Positions 13,789 to 21,505 of a stretch of 21,505 nt of DNA are shown here, in pieces (positions within the stretch are counted from its first letter, which is position 1; the number at the start of each line of letters is the position of its first letter). Below the pieces are notes generated by a model, which saw only the letters and a program-made list of their open reading frames with translations, had not been told where the DNA came from and did no database searches. Source of the stretch: Actinomycetota bacterium (GTDB taxonomy: Bacteria > Actinomycetota > Actinomycetes > Nanopelagicales > Nanopelagicaceae); NCBI GenBank assembly GCA_009700405.1, contig WLMD01000014.1:1-21505 (forward strand), given 5' to 3'. Made by a program: the position numbers and the translations under genes.

Positions 13789-14747
13789 GAGGCATCCTCA
13801 CCCGGTGCGCTCTGCGAATCTCGGTGAGCAAAGCCAACAGCAGAACGCAAAGAATCAAAGCCTCTTTCTAGAAGAAGTCTCTCCAGCTCTGTTTGCACAT
13901 CAATAATCGCATGAGGATTTCCAAAGGAAGCGGTACCGACGCTCACTCCACTGGCACCAGCCAAAATCATTTCTAAAGCATCTCGACCTGAGCGAACTCC
14001 TCCCATACCCAGAATAGGTAGCTTTGGGATCGCTTCGTGCACTTGATAAATCGCACGAACGGCAACAGGGCGGATGGCGGGACCAGAAAGGCCTCCAGTT
14101 TTCCCACCCAAATGTGGGCGCATCGTGTCGATATTTATAACCATTCCTAAAAGAGTGTTAATGAGTGCAACACCATCTGCTCCCGCATCTACAACACCTT
14201 TGGCAATCGAAACTATGTCAGTAACATCAGGTGAGAGTTTGGCAATGATGGGCAAGTCCCCGCCAATAATTCGTCGAACACCATCAATAACTGCACGTGA
14301 ACTATCTAGATCGCATGCAAAAACTAACCCTCTATTTTCCACATTAGGACAAGAGATATTAACTTCAAGAGCGGATATTCCCGGAACCGAACGTAAGCGC
14401 CTTGCTAGCGTTGCGTATTCTTCGACGGTCTCTCCAGCAATGGAAACAATTACTCGTGCATTGTTTTCCACTAACCAAGGAATATCGTTGGCAATAAATG
14501 CATCAATTCCTGGACCTTGCAACCCAATGGAATTGAGCATCCCACTTGGCGTTTCTGACATACGTGGAGTGGGGCGTCCTAAACGTGGTTTGAGCATTAT
14601 CGATTTGGTTACAACGGCGCCAATACTTTTCAGAGGAAAAAATTGAGCTAATTCACGTCCGGAGCTTGCACATCCGCTTGCAGTAAAAAGTGGCGTCGGA
14701 AACCATGCAGCACCTAGTTTTGTGGAGAAATCAAATTCGGCACTCAT
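13785..14747 (-). CDS. pyrD: Dihydroorotate dehydrogenase, class 1B catalytic subunit
   Basis: Oxidises dihydroorotate to orotate with FMN. At 320 residues it is a soluble class 1 enzyme without the N-terminal membrane helix of class 2. The class 1 catalytic cysteine is visible as C133 in NISCPN (130-135). Also present are TKSI with FMN-contacting K48, MLNSIGLQGPG (70-80), GGKTGGLSGPA in the second half, and MGGVRSG. The neighbouring pyrK marks class 1B, which transfers electrons to NAD+. The start ATGA overlaps the pyrK stop, with GAGG 7 nt upstream. Many other actinobacteria use a quinone-linked class 2 enzyme at this position. Confidence 0.95.
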   Translation of the reverse strand: MSAEFDFSTKLGAAWFPTPLFTASGCASSGRELAQFFPLKSIGAVVTKSIMLKPRLGRPTPRMSETPSGMLNSIGLQGPGIDAFIANDIPWLVENNARVIVSIAGETVEEYATLARRLRSVPGISALEVNISCPNVENRGLVFACDLDSSRAVIDGVRRIIGGDLPIIAKLSPDVTDIVSIAKGVVDAGADGVALINTLLGMVINIDTMRPHLGGKTGGLSGPAIRPVAVRAIYQVHEAIPKLPILGMGGVRSGRDALEMILAGASGVSVGTASFGNPHAIIDVQTELERLLLERGFDSLRSAVGFAHRDSQSAPGEDAS

Positions 14748-15592
14748 GCTTTAACCTCTCTTCCTTGGCCAACAAGGTTCCAAGCAACTTTCGCGCCGTC
14801 CATGACAGGTCCATCAATACACGAACGTAACATCGCTATTGATCCATCATCTTTGGTGACAGGAAGAACGCAGGTCATGCATACCCCGATACCGCAAGCC
14901 ATTGCCTCTTCAACAGCACATTGGTGGACTACTTCCATTGATGCGGCAATTGTTGAAATAGCTGACAACATCGCCATTGGACCGCATGAATAGATGACAT
15001 CTATTTGATCCTGAGCGATGATTTCACGGAGCGAATCCGTAACACGACCATGAATTCCAGAAGTAGCATCTTCGGTGTAGATCTTTAACGAATTAACGGA
15101 ACGCTTTCCCTCTAGCGGAGCGTAAATTTTTGGCGTTGAACTTGCGCCAAGAATCATATCTACTCTGCATCCACGCGCTTTTAAAACCTCAGCTAGACCA
15201 AATAGTGGTGCGGAGCCGTATCCGCCTCCTATCAACAGTGCATTCACTGGTTCCGTTGGAATGCCAAAGGCGCTACCCAGCGGCGTGACAATATCCAGAG
15301 TTGCACCCTCTTGTTGTGAGCACAGCCATCTACTTCCAGTGCCATGTGGTGCCACGATAAGTTCCATCGTTCCACCATATTCCCCGCGATCTGAAATCCG
15401 CGAGATGGCAAAAGCGCGCCGGAGGATCATTCCAGAATTTTCCCCGCCCACGGAAATCGCAACGAAATTTCCAGGATGGCAATGTTTAACCAGATCCCCA
15501 ATGTTAAGCAAAATCTGATGATACTGGCCCACTCTTTTATTACTGAGCACATGTGCTGGAACTTGTTTGGCAAATCTATTTATAGTGCTCAT
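14744..15592 (-). CDS. pyrK: Dihydroorotate dehydrogenase electron transfer subunit
   Basis: Partner of PyrD that carries electrons from FMN through an iron-sulfur cluster and FAD to NAD+. It has 282 residues. The ferredoxin-reductase-like FAD domain includes RRAFAIS (58-64), the NAD-binding domain includes LLIGGGYGSAPLF (119-131) and YSCGPMAM (201-208), and the C-terminal 2Fe-2S motif has C233, C238, C241 and C258. The ATG is one base after the carB stop (TGATATG), so translation is probably coupled. Its presence determines that the adjacent PyrD is class 1B. Confidence 0.95.
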   Translation of the reverse strand: MSTINRFAKQVPAHVLSNKRVGQYHQILLNIGDLVKHCHPGNFVAISVGGENSGMILRRAFAISRISDRGEYGGTMELIVAPHGTGSRWLCSQQEGATLDIVTPLGSAFGIPTEPVNALLIGGGYGSAPLFGLAEVLKARGCRVDMILGASSTPKIYAPLEGKRSVNSLKIYTEDATSGIHGRVTDSLREIIAQDQIDVIYSCGPMAMLSAISTIAASMEVVHQCAVEEAMACGIGVCMTCVLPVTKDDGSIAMLRSCIDGPVMDGAKVAWNLVGQGREVKA

Positions 15593-15593
15593 A

Positions 15594-18500
15594 TCAACTC
15601 AACCATTCTTGCAGCGACTTCACTGTTAAGGCGCCCTTTTGCAACGCAGCAATACCTGCGACTGCAGCGCTAAATCCCGCTGTGGTTGTGATGCAAGGAA
15701 TCGAACGTTGAACAGCTCCCGTGCGGATGAGCCAACCATCATGACGAGTTCCTCGTCCAACCGGTGTGTTAATCACCAAATCAACTTCACCGGAGTTGAT
15801 TAACTCCACTGCCGTGCGTTCTCCAAATAGACCTGGGCCTTCCGAATTCTTTCGAACAATCGCCGTCGTGATTCCATTTTCCAAGAAAAATGCAGCGGTA
15901 CCAGCAGTTGCAATGAGAGAGAAGCCCAATTGTTGCAAAGCCTTGGCTGGTGCAATTCCATGTTTCTTATCTTTGTCAGCAAGAGAGATAAATACCTTGC
16001 CCGTAGAAGGCAAAGGACCGAATGCGCTTATCTGACTCTTGGCATAACTTTCACCAAACGTTGCGGCAATACCCATAACTTCACCGGTAGAGCGCATCTC
16101 TGGTCCCAAAACAGAATCTACTCCGCGTCCATCACTACGTCTAAAGCGATTCCACGGTAATACTGCCTCTTTAACGCACACTCCCCTAGGCGTTGCTCCA
16201 CCAGAATGTGGGAGTAAGCCTTCATCCTTTAATGCAGCAATGGTGGTTCCCGTTGCAATACGAGCAGCGGCCTTCGCCAACTGGACTCCCGTTGCCTTAC
16301 TCACAAATGGAACTGTCCGTGATGCGCGAGGGTTGGCTTCAAGAACATAAAGGACTCCATCAGTGAGTGCAAATTGAATGTTAATGAGACCGCGAACGCC
16401 TACACCCTCTGCAATCATCAAAGTGGCACGACGAATCTCTTCATTTTGTTCTGGTGTAATAGTCATTGCGGGGATCACACAAGCGCTATCACCTGAGTGA
16501 ATACCTGCTTCTTCGATGTGCTCCATAACTCCGCCCAGAAAGAGTTCTGTTCCGTCATACAAGGCATCCACATCAATCTCAATCGCCGAATCCAAAAACC
16601 TGTCAACAAGAACTGGATGATCAGGAGTGATGTCAGTTGCACGTGAAATAAATCCACCCAAAGAAGAATCATCGTAAACAATTTCCATACCTCGACCGCC
16701 CAGAACAAAAGATGGACGCACCAACACTGGGTATCCAATACGACGGGCTATATCCAGCGCTTCTTGGTGTGTAGATGCCATGCCAAATGACGGAGCAGTT
16801 AAACCTTTTTCTGCCAGCATCTGTCCGAATGCGCCGCGCTCTTCCGCCATATTTATAGCCTCGGGGCTAGTACCTAAGATTGTTACGCCTGCATCTTTAA
16901 GTGCCCCAGCAATTCCCATAGGAGTTTGTCCACCCAACTGGGTAATGACTCCGAGTACTGGCCCTGCCTGCATTTCAGCATAAATAACTTCTAAAACGTC
17001 TTCAAGTGTTAGGGGCTCAAAATACAATCGATCACTCGTGTCGTAATCAGTGGAAACTGTTTCTGGATTGCAATTGATCATCACTGTTTCAAAGTCCATG
17101 CGTCGCAATTCGAAGGAAGCATGTACGCATGAGTAATCAAATTCAATGCCTTGCCCAATTCGATTCGGGCCACTTCCCAGGATAATTACCGCTGGTTTTG
17201 TACGAGAACGAACCTCTGTTTCTTCTTCGTAACTTGAATAGTGATAGGGCGTAAAAGCCTCAAACTCTGCCGCACACGTATCCACGGTCTTGTAGACAGG
17301 TCGAATCTGCAAATGATGGCGCATCTGTCGAACATCTAATTCAGAGATGCCCCTAATTTGGGCTATTTGAATATCCGAAAAGCCTAAACTTTTCGCTTCA
17401 AGAATCGAATCAGCATCCAACGCAATCGCACGGGCTAATTCTCTCGCCCCCGTGTTTATAGTCTCTATCTGATTGAGATACCACGGATCAATTCCGGTTG
17501 CCGCGTACACTTCCTTGATTGTTGCACCCAACCACAACCCTTGCTGCACCTGCTTTAAACGAAATTCTGTTGGAATCGCCATGGAGCGCAGCAGGGCTTC
17601 TTTGGAGAATTCTGCAACGTCAGTTGGAAATGAGAATGGGGCTTCTTTGCGCTCCAGCGAACGCATCGCTTTTTGCAAGGCTTCGGGGAATGAACGGCCG
17701 ATAGCCATCGCCTCACCAACGCTCTTCATGGTCGTTGTCAGGCGCGGATCAGCATCGGGGAACTTTTCAAAAGTAAAGCGTGGCATTTTTACAACAACGT
17801 AATCTAAGGTCGGCTCGAATGATGCAGGCGTTACCTTAGTAATATCATTTTGAATCTCATCTAACGTATAACCTATTGCCAATTTGGTAGCAATTTTTGC
17901 AATGGGAAAGCCCGTAGCTTTTGAGGCTAAAGCACTCGAGCGCGATACTCGCGGATTCATTTCAATGACAATGATTCGACCATTTTCAGGATGAACAGCG
18001 AATTGAATATTGCAGCCACCTGTATCAACGCCAACTTCACGGATGATAAGAAGAGATAGGTTTCGCAACTTCTGGTATTCGACATCCGTCAAAGTCATCG
18101 CTGGCGCTACGGTAATTGAATCACCTGTGTGTACGCCCATCGGATCTATGTTTTCGATACTGCATACAATGACAACATTATCTTTGCGATCCCGCATAAC
18201 TTCTAGTTCGTACTCTTTCCAACCAATAATTGATTCCTCTAGCAAAACCTCAGATGTCGGGCTATGTCGAAGGCCGGCGCCAGCAATCTGTTCAAGCTCT
18301 GCCTTCTCAAAAGCGATACCTGAACCTAGGCCACCCATGGTGAAGGAGGGTCTAACAACCACTGGGTAATTAAGAATCTCTGCCGCAGTAAAACACTCAT
18401 CCATCGTGTGACAAATAATTGACTTAGAGGATTCTCCACCTACCTTTGAAACGATATCTCGGAACAATTCACGATTCTCGCCTCTCTCGATTGTGTCGAC

Positions 18501-18857
18501 ATCTGCTCCGATGAGCTTTACATTAAATCGTGCCAGAGTCCCGCGCTCGTGAAGGCCAATCGCCGCATTGAGAGCAGTTTGGCCACCAAGGGTTGCCAGA
18601 ACTGCATCTGGTCTTTCAATTTCGATAACTCTTTCAAGGAACTCCGGGGTGATCGGCTCTATGTACGTTGCATCCGCAAATTCGGGGTCAGTCATAATTG
18701 TTGCTGGGTTGGAATTAACCAAAATCACGCGGATGCCTTCTGCTCGTAGCACACGACAAGCTTGCGTACCAGAATAATCAAATTCGCACGCTTGCCCAAT
18801 AACGATTGGACCGCTGCCTATCACAAGAACACTTTTGATTGATTGGTCTAATGGCAT
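15594..18857 (-). CDS. carB: Carbamoyl-phosphate synthase large chain
   Basis: Makes carbamoyl phosphate from bicarbonate, ammonia (delivered by CarA) and two ATP, for both pyrimidine and arginine synthesis. It has 1087 residues with the full family layout: carboxyphosphate ATP-grasp half (1 to about 402, GSGPIVIGQACEFDYSG at 14-30, RPSFTMGGLGSG at 169-180, EMNPRVSRSSA at 299-309), oligomerisation region (about 403-553), carbamoyl-phosphate half (from about 554, GSGPNRIGQGIEFDYS at 561-576), and C-terminal MGS-like allosteric domain (last ~140 residues). No catalytic motif looks damaged. The ATG overlaps the carA stop by one base (TAATG) with only a weak ribosome site, so it is likely translationally coupled to carA. 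Confidence 0.98.
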   Translation of the reverse strand: MPLDQSIKSVLVIGSGPIVIGQACEFDYSGTQACRVLRAEGIRVILVNSNPATIMTDPEFADATYIEPITPEFLERVIEIERPDAVLATLGGQTALNAAIGLHERGTLARFNVKLIGADVDTIERGENRELFRDIVSKVGGESSKSIICHTMDECFTAAEILNYPVVVRPSFTMGGLGSGIAFEKAELEQIAGAGLRHSPTSEVLLEESIIGWKEYELEVMRDRKDNVVIVCSIENIDPMGVHTGDSITVAPAMTLTDVEYQKLRNLSLLIIREVGVDTGGCNIQFAVHPENGRIIVIEMNPRVSRSSALASKATGFPIAKIATKLAIGYTLDEIQNDITKVTPASFEPTLDYVVVKMPRFTFEKFPDADPRLTTTMKSVGEAMAIGRSFPEALQKAMRSLERKEAPFSFPTDVAEFSKEALLRSMAIPTEFRLKQVQQGLWLGATIKEVYAATGIDPWYLNQIETINTGARELARAIALDADSILEAKSLGFSDIQIAQIRGISELDVRQMRHHLQIRPVYKTVDTCAAEFEAFTPYHYSSYEEETEVRSRTKPAVIILGSGPNRIGQGIEFDYSCVHASFELRRMDFETVMINCNPETVSTDYDTSDRLYFEPLTLEDVLEVIYAEMQAGPVLGVITQLGGQTPMGIAGALKDAGVTILGTSPEAINMAEERGAFGQMLAEKGLTAPSFGMASTHQEALDIARRIGYPVLVRPSFVLGGRGMEIVYDDSSLGGFISRATDITPDHPVLVDRFLDSAIEIDVDALYDGTELFLGGVMEHIEEAGIHSGDSACVIPAMTITPEQNEEIRRATLMIAEGVGVRGLINIQFALTDGVLYVLEANPRASRTVPFVSKATGVQLAKAAARIATGTTIAALKDEGLLPHSGGATPRGVCVKEAVLPWNRFRRSDGRGVDSVLGPEMRSTGEVMGIAATFGESYAKSQISAFGPLPSTGKVFISLADKDKKHGIAPAKALQQLGFSLIATAGTAAFFLENGITTAIVRKNSEGPGLFGERTAVELINSGEVDLVINTPVGRGTRHDGWLIRTGAVQRSIPCITTTAGFSAAVAGIAALQKGALTVKSLQEWLS

Positions 18858-19975
18858 TAGTGGTTCACCGGATTCTTTTCCATTAGCTCGATAAAACGGT
18901 CAAATAGATACGCCGCATCATGCGGGCCAGCGCCTGCTTCTGGATGATACTGAACACTAAATGCAGGTGCGTCCAGTAACTGTAATCCCTCGATCACGTT
19001 GTCATTAAGGCTCACATGCGTTACCTCGCCATGGCCATAAACCGTGGTGAAGACACCTTCTAATGGCGCAGTCAAAGCAAATCCATGATTGTGCGCTGTT
19101 ATTTCAACTTTCTTGGTGGTTCGATCCATTACAGGTTGGTTAATGCCACGATGACCAAATTGCAATTTGTATGTTGAAAAACCTAAAGCTCTGCCAAGAA
19201 TTTGATGGCCAAAGCAGATTCCAAATATTGGCATCCTTGACTCAAGCAACTGTCGAACAATCTCCACCACGAAATCCATTGTCGAAGGGTCGCCAGGGCC
19301 ATTCGAGATAAAGACTCCATCTGGTTTAGCGGCAAGAATATCTTCCACGGTTGAGTTATAAGGCATCACATGAACCTCAACTCCACGTTCGGCGAGAGAA
19401 CGAGGTGTAGCTGATTTGATTCCTAAATCCAGAGCCACGACAGTTAACTTCTTCTCGCCCTTAGCCTTGACTATATAAGTTTTGGGTGTCGAAACATCGG
19501 CAACTAAGAATGCACCTGACATGGCGCCACTCTTTCGTACCTCAATCACCATTTCTTCACGAGAAAGCTCTTGCCCTGAAAAAATACCGACTCGCATAGC
19601 TCCGCGTTTTCGCAAATGTCGTGTGATCGCGCGTGTATCGACTCCTTGAATACACACGATGCCTTGGGCAATTAATTCATCCTCTAGAGAACCTTCACTT
19701 CGCCAATTACTAACAATTGTAGAAGGATTTCGAACTGCGAAGCCGGCCACCCAAATTTTGCTTGACTCATTATCTGCCAGGTTAACTCCAGTGTTGCCGA
19801 TATGAGGAGCAGTCATAATCACGACCTGCTTATGATAAGAAGGGTCCGTCAGCGTCTCTTGGTAACCGGTCATGCCGGTGGCAAATACCGCCTCACCAAA
19901 TGTAATTCCCTGAGCAGCCCAACTCTTTCCTTCGAAAATGCGTCCATCATCAAGAACCAGAAATGCTTTAGGCAT
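18857..19975 (-). CDS. carA: Carbamoyl-phosphate synthase small chain
   Basis: Glutamine amidotransferase subunit that hydrolyses glutamine and channels ammonia to CarB. The protein is 372 residues. The N-terminal CarA-specific domain (1 to about 150, with ATGMTGYQETLTDPSY at 32-47) is followed by a class I amidotransferase domain: oxyanion region NGPGDP (225-230), nucleophile C254 in GICFGHQ, and H344 and E346 in QYHPEAG. The ATG lies inside the end of pyrC (8-bp overlap), with AGGA 4 nt upstream. It precedes carB directly. Confidence 0.97.
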   Translation of the reverse strand: MPKAFLVLDDGRIFEGKSWAAQGITFGEAVFATGMTGYQETLTDPSYHKQVVIMTAPHIGNTGVNLADNESSKIWVAGFAVRNPSTIVSNWRSEGSLEDELIAQGIVCIQGVDTRAITRHLRKRGAMRVGIFSGQELSREEMVIEVRKSGAMSGAFLVADVSTPKTYIVKAKGEKKLTVVALDLGIKSATPRSLAERGVEVHVMPYNSTVEDILAAKPDGVFISNGPGDPSTMDFVVEIVRQLLESRMPIFGICFGHQILGRALGFSTYKLQFGHRGINQPVMDRTTKKVEITAHNHGFALTAPLEGVFTTVYGHGEVTHVSLNDNVIEGLQLLDAPAFSVQYHPEAGAGPHDAAYLFDRFIELMEKNPVNH

Positions 19976-21281
19976 TGTTTCCTGCCTTCACTAATCGTGA
20001 TTCAAGAACTGTTGGAACTCCATTGAAGAAAGTCGCAACAACTTTCCCCGGTAATTCCATGCCATGAAATGGTGTGTTCTTGCTTCGCGAAGAGACTAAA
20101 TCACGATCTACTCGCCAGGATTGGTTCGGATTAATCACCGTAATATGAGCAGGTGAACCTAGCGTGATGCCTTGACCTTGAGCACTGTATCTTCCAATTC
20201 TCGCCGGAGCGGTGGACATTCTTTCCACTAGCGTTTCCCACGTCATCAAAGCAGTATCAATCATGGTCTTTTGAACAATAGATAGGGCAGTTTCGAGCCC
20301 AATCATTCCAAAGGCAGCATTTTGCCACTCACACTCTTTATCTTCAGCGGGGTGGGGTGCATGATCTGTCGCCACAATATCAATCGTTCCATCTGCCAAA
20401 CCTTCGCGCAATGCCATAACGTCTTCTTCTGTACGCAACGGAGGATTAACTTTGAAAATAGGGTTGTACGTCTTGGCCATTTCATCAGTAAGAAGCAAGT
20501 GATGTGGAGTTACTTCGGCGGTCACTTCAATTCCTCGAGCCTTTGCCCACCTAATAATTTCTACGCCGCCGGCTGTGGTTACATGGCAAATGTGTAGACG
20601 TGACTTGACGTGATCAACTAAGAGAACATCGCGAGCGATAATTGCTTCTTCGGCAACGGCTGGCCAACCTTTTAGTCCAAGGATGGAGGAAATAATTCCC
20701 TCATTCATCTGCGCACCTTGAGTCAACGTTGGTTCTTGTGCGTGCTGAGCAATTACGCCATCAAATTGTTTGACATACTCAAGAGCTCTGCGCATCACCA
20801 TTGGATCAAATACGCAATTTCCATCATCACTGAACACGCGTACTCGAGCAGCCGATTGCGCCATCGCTCCGAGTTCGGCCAGGGCTTTTCCGGCGATCCC
20901 TTGAGTTACCGCACCAATGGGGAAAACATCTACTAGGCCTGCACTTTGACCAAGGCGATAAACCTGCTCTACAACTCCCGCGGTGTCAGCCACAGGGAAA
21001 GTATTCGCCATAGCCGAGACAGCAGTAAAACCACCTTTTGCCGCGGCACGTGATGCTGAAAGGACCGTCTCGGAATCTTCACGTCCTGGTTCTCTCAAGT
21101 GAGTATGTAGATCAACGAGCCCTGGCAAAATCTTGCAACCCGCTACATCAATCTTTGAAGCTATTGTTAAGTCAGGGTGAGAGATGTTTTCGCCAATTCC
21201 AACAATTACACCATCGGAAATGAGTACATCTGCTCGCTGATTATTGGCTAGCGTTCCGCCAGTTAGAAGATATTTAGTCAT
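19968..21281 (-). CDS. pyrC: Dihydroorotase (class I)
   Basis: Cyclises carbamoyl aspartate to dihydroorotate. The 437-residue amidohydrolase has the class I zinc signature DLHTHLREPG (57-66, H59, H61 and R63), an aspartate in FSDDG (D152/D153) at the bridging position where other families carry a carboxylated lysine, H180, H233 and catalytic D306 in ATDHAPH (304-310). The length and motifs fit the class I enzymes of Gram-positive bacteria rather than E. coli PyrC. The ATG overlaps the pyrB stop (ATGA) with GGAGGG upstream. It lies between pyrB and carA, the usual operon place. Confidence 0.97.
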   Translation of the reverse strand: MTKYLLTGGTLANNQRADVLISDGVIVGIGENISHPDLTIASKIDVAGCKILPGLVDLHTHLREPGREDSETVLSASRAAAKGGFTAVSAMANTFPVADTAGVVEQVYRLGQSAGLVDVFPIGAVTQGIAGKALAELGAMAQSAARVRVFSDDGNCVFDPMVMRRALEYVKQFDGVIAQHAQEPTLTQGAQMNEGIISSILGLKGWPAVAEEAIIARDVLLVDHVKSRLHICHVTTAGGVEIIRWAKARGIEVTAEVTPHHLLLTDEMAKTYNPIFKVNPPLRTEEDVMALREGLADGTIDIVATDHAPHPAEDKECEWQNAAFGMIGLETALSIVQKTMIDTALMTWETLVERMSTAPARIGRYSAQGQGITLGSPAHITVINPNQSWRVDRDLVSSRSKNTPFHGMELPGKVVATFFNGVPTVLESRLVKAGNNA

Positions 21282-21505
21282 GCGAGTAACCCTCCCTGTT
21301 CTTGTTGCGCTCCAGCAAGGAGTAAATACAAGACCGCCATTCGCACGCTCACACCGTTGGCTACTTGCTCGACGATAACCGATCTAGCGCTATCAGCGCA
21401 CTCCGCAGTGATCTCCAGCCCACGATTCATAGGGCCCGGATGCATAATGATTGATGATTTCTTCATGAGGTTTAATCGATCGCGATTGAGTCCAAAGAAA
21501 TGTGA
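21278..21505 (-). CDS. pyrB: Aspartate carbamoyltransferase catalytic chain (partial, N-terminal part beyond window)
   Basis: Condenses carbamoyl phosphate with aspartate to give carbamoyl aspartate. Only the last 75 residues are in the window, beginning SHFFGLNRDRL. The diagnostic MHPGPMNRGLEI stretch, which lines the active site in the second domain, and the C-terminal helix VSVRMAVLYLLL identify it. The frame is open to the right edge, so the gene is simply cut. Its TGA overlaps the pyrC ATG. The operon promoter and any PyrR control site would lie outside the window. Confidence 0.95.
   Translation of the reverse strand, partial: SHFFGLNRDRLNLMKKSSIIMHPGPMNRGLEITAECADSARSVIVEQVANGVSVRMAVLYLLLAGAQQEQGGLLA

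Noticed and set aside
14074..14646. Long plus-strand open frame (190 codons) opposite pyrD
   Set aside because: Antisense frame over a conserved gene, with composition expected of a reverse-complement shadow. Similar shadows opposite coaBC, metK, priA and carB were rejected for the same reason.
1..21505. Defence, phage, CRISPR, insertion-sequence or tRNA features
   Set aside because: I found no repeat arrays, transposase, integrase, attachment-like repeats or cloverleaf sequence. All coding space is explained by conserved housekeeping genes.

Overview
The window is a compact stretch of core bacterial chromosome with 21 protein genes and about 1-63 nt between most neighbours. All genes except serB lie on the minus strand. 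Several features point to an actinobacterium: an actinobacterial integration host factor (mIHF) domain, a PriA protein without helicase motifs, an ABC ATPase gene next to serB, and the order pyr genes - mIHF - gmk - rpoZ - coaBC - metK - priA - fmt - rsmB - rpe seen in Streptomyces. The moderate, AT-leaning base composition, very short spacers and absence of mobile DNA suggest a streamlined low-GC lineage such as the freshwater acI group (Nanopelagicales). That placement is inference. I see no tRNA, rRNA, CRISPR, insertion sequence or phage gene, and no gene-free stretch over 300 bases.

Layout in the direction of minus-strand transcription (high to low coordinates). At 21505-13084 is a de novo pyrimidine operon: pyrB (cut by the window edge), pyrC, carA, carB, pyrK, pyrD, pyrF. 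The genes overlap or nearly touch, and together they take bicarbonate, glutamine and aspartate as far as orotate, plus the last step from OMP to UMP; pyrE is not here. At 13056-10677 are an mIHF-guanylate kinase fusion, rpoZ (RNA polymerase omega) and coaBC (coenzyme A synthesis). Then come metK (S-adenosylmethionine), priA (replication restart) and the trio def-fmt-rsmB (N-formyl handling of initiator tRNA and nascent protein, and 16S rRNA methylation). At 4662-3124 is rpe followed by an FMN riboswitch and a PnuC-family riboflavin transporter (ribM). At 3081-1965 are hisE and hisG, the second and first enzymes of histidine synthesis. serB (781-1983, plus strand) runs convergently into hisG with a 19-bp overlap, and a divergent ABC ATPase gene (717 to the left edge) shares its 63-nt upstream region.

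Two classes of gene start recur. Seven genes (serB, hisE, rpe, def, priA, metK, mIHF-gmk) have a TAnnnT hexamer exactly 6 nt before the start codon, the geometry expected of leaderless mRNAs. Most genes that follow closely behind another gene instead have a Shine-Dalgarno sequence or a stop/start overlap. This suggests that the apparently continuous minus-strand array is divided into about seven transcription units.

The most notable items are the in-frame mIHF-Gmk fusion, the leaderless-start pattern, and the reduction of what in Streptomyces is a riboflavin biosynthesis cluster (between rpe and hisE/hisG) to a riboswitch-controlled transporter. Apart from these, this is an ordinary housekeeping region, and I see no clearly new defence or mobile system.
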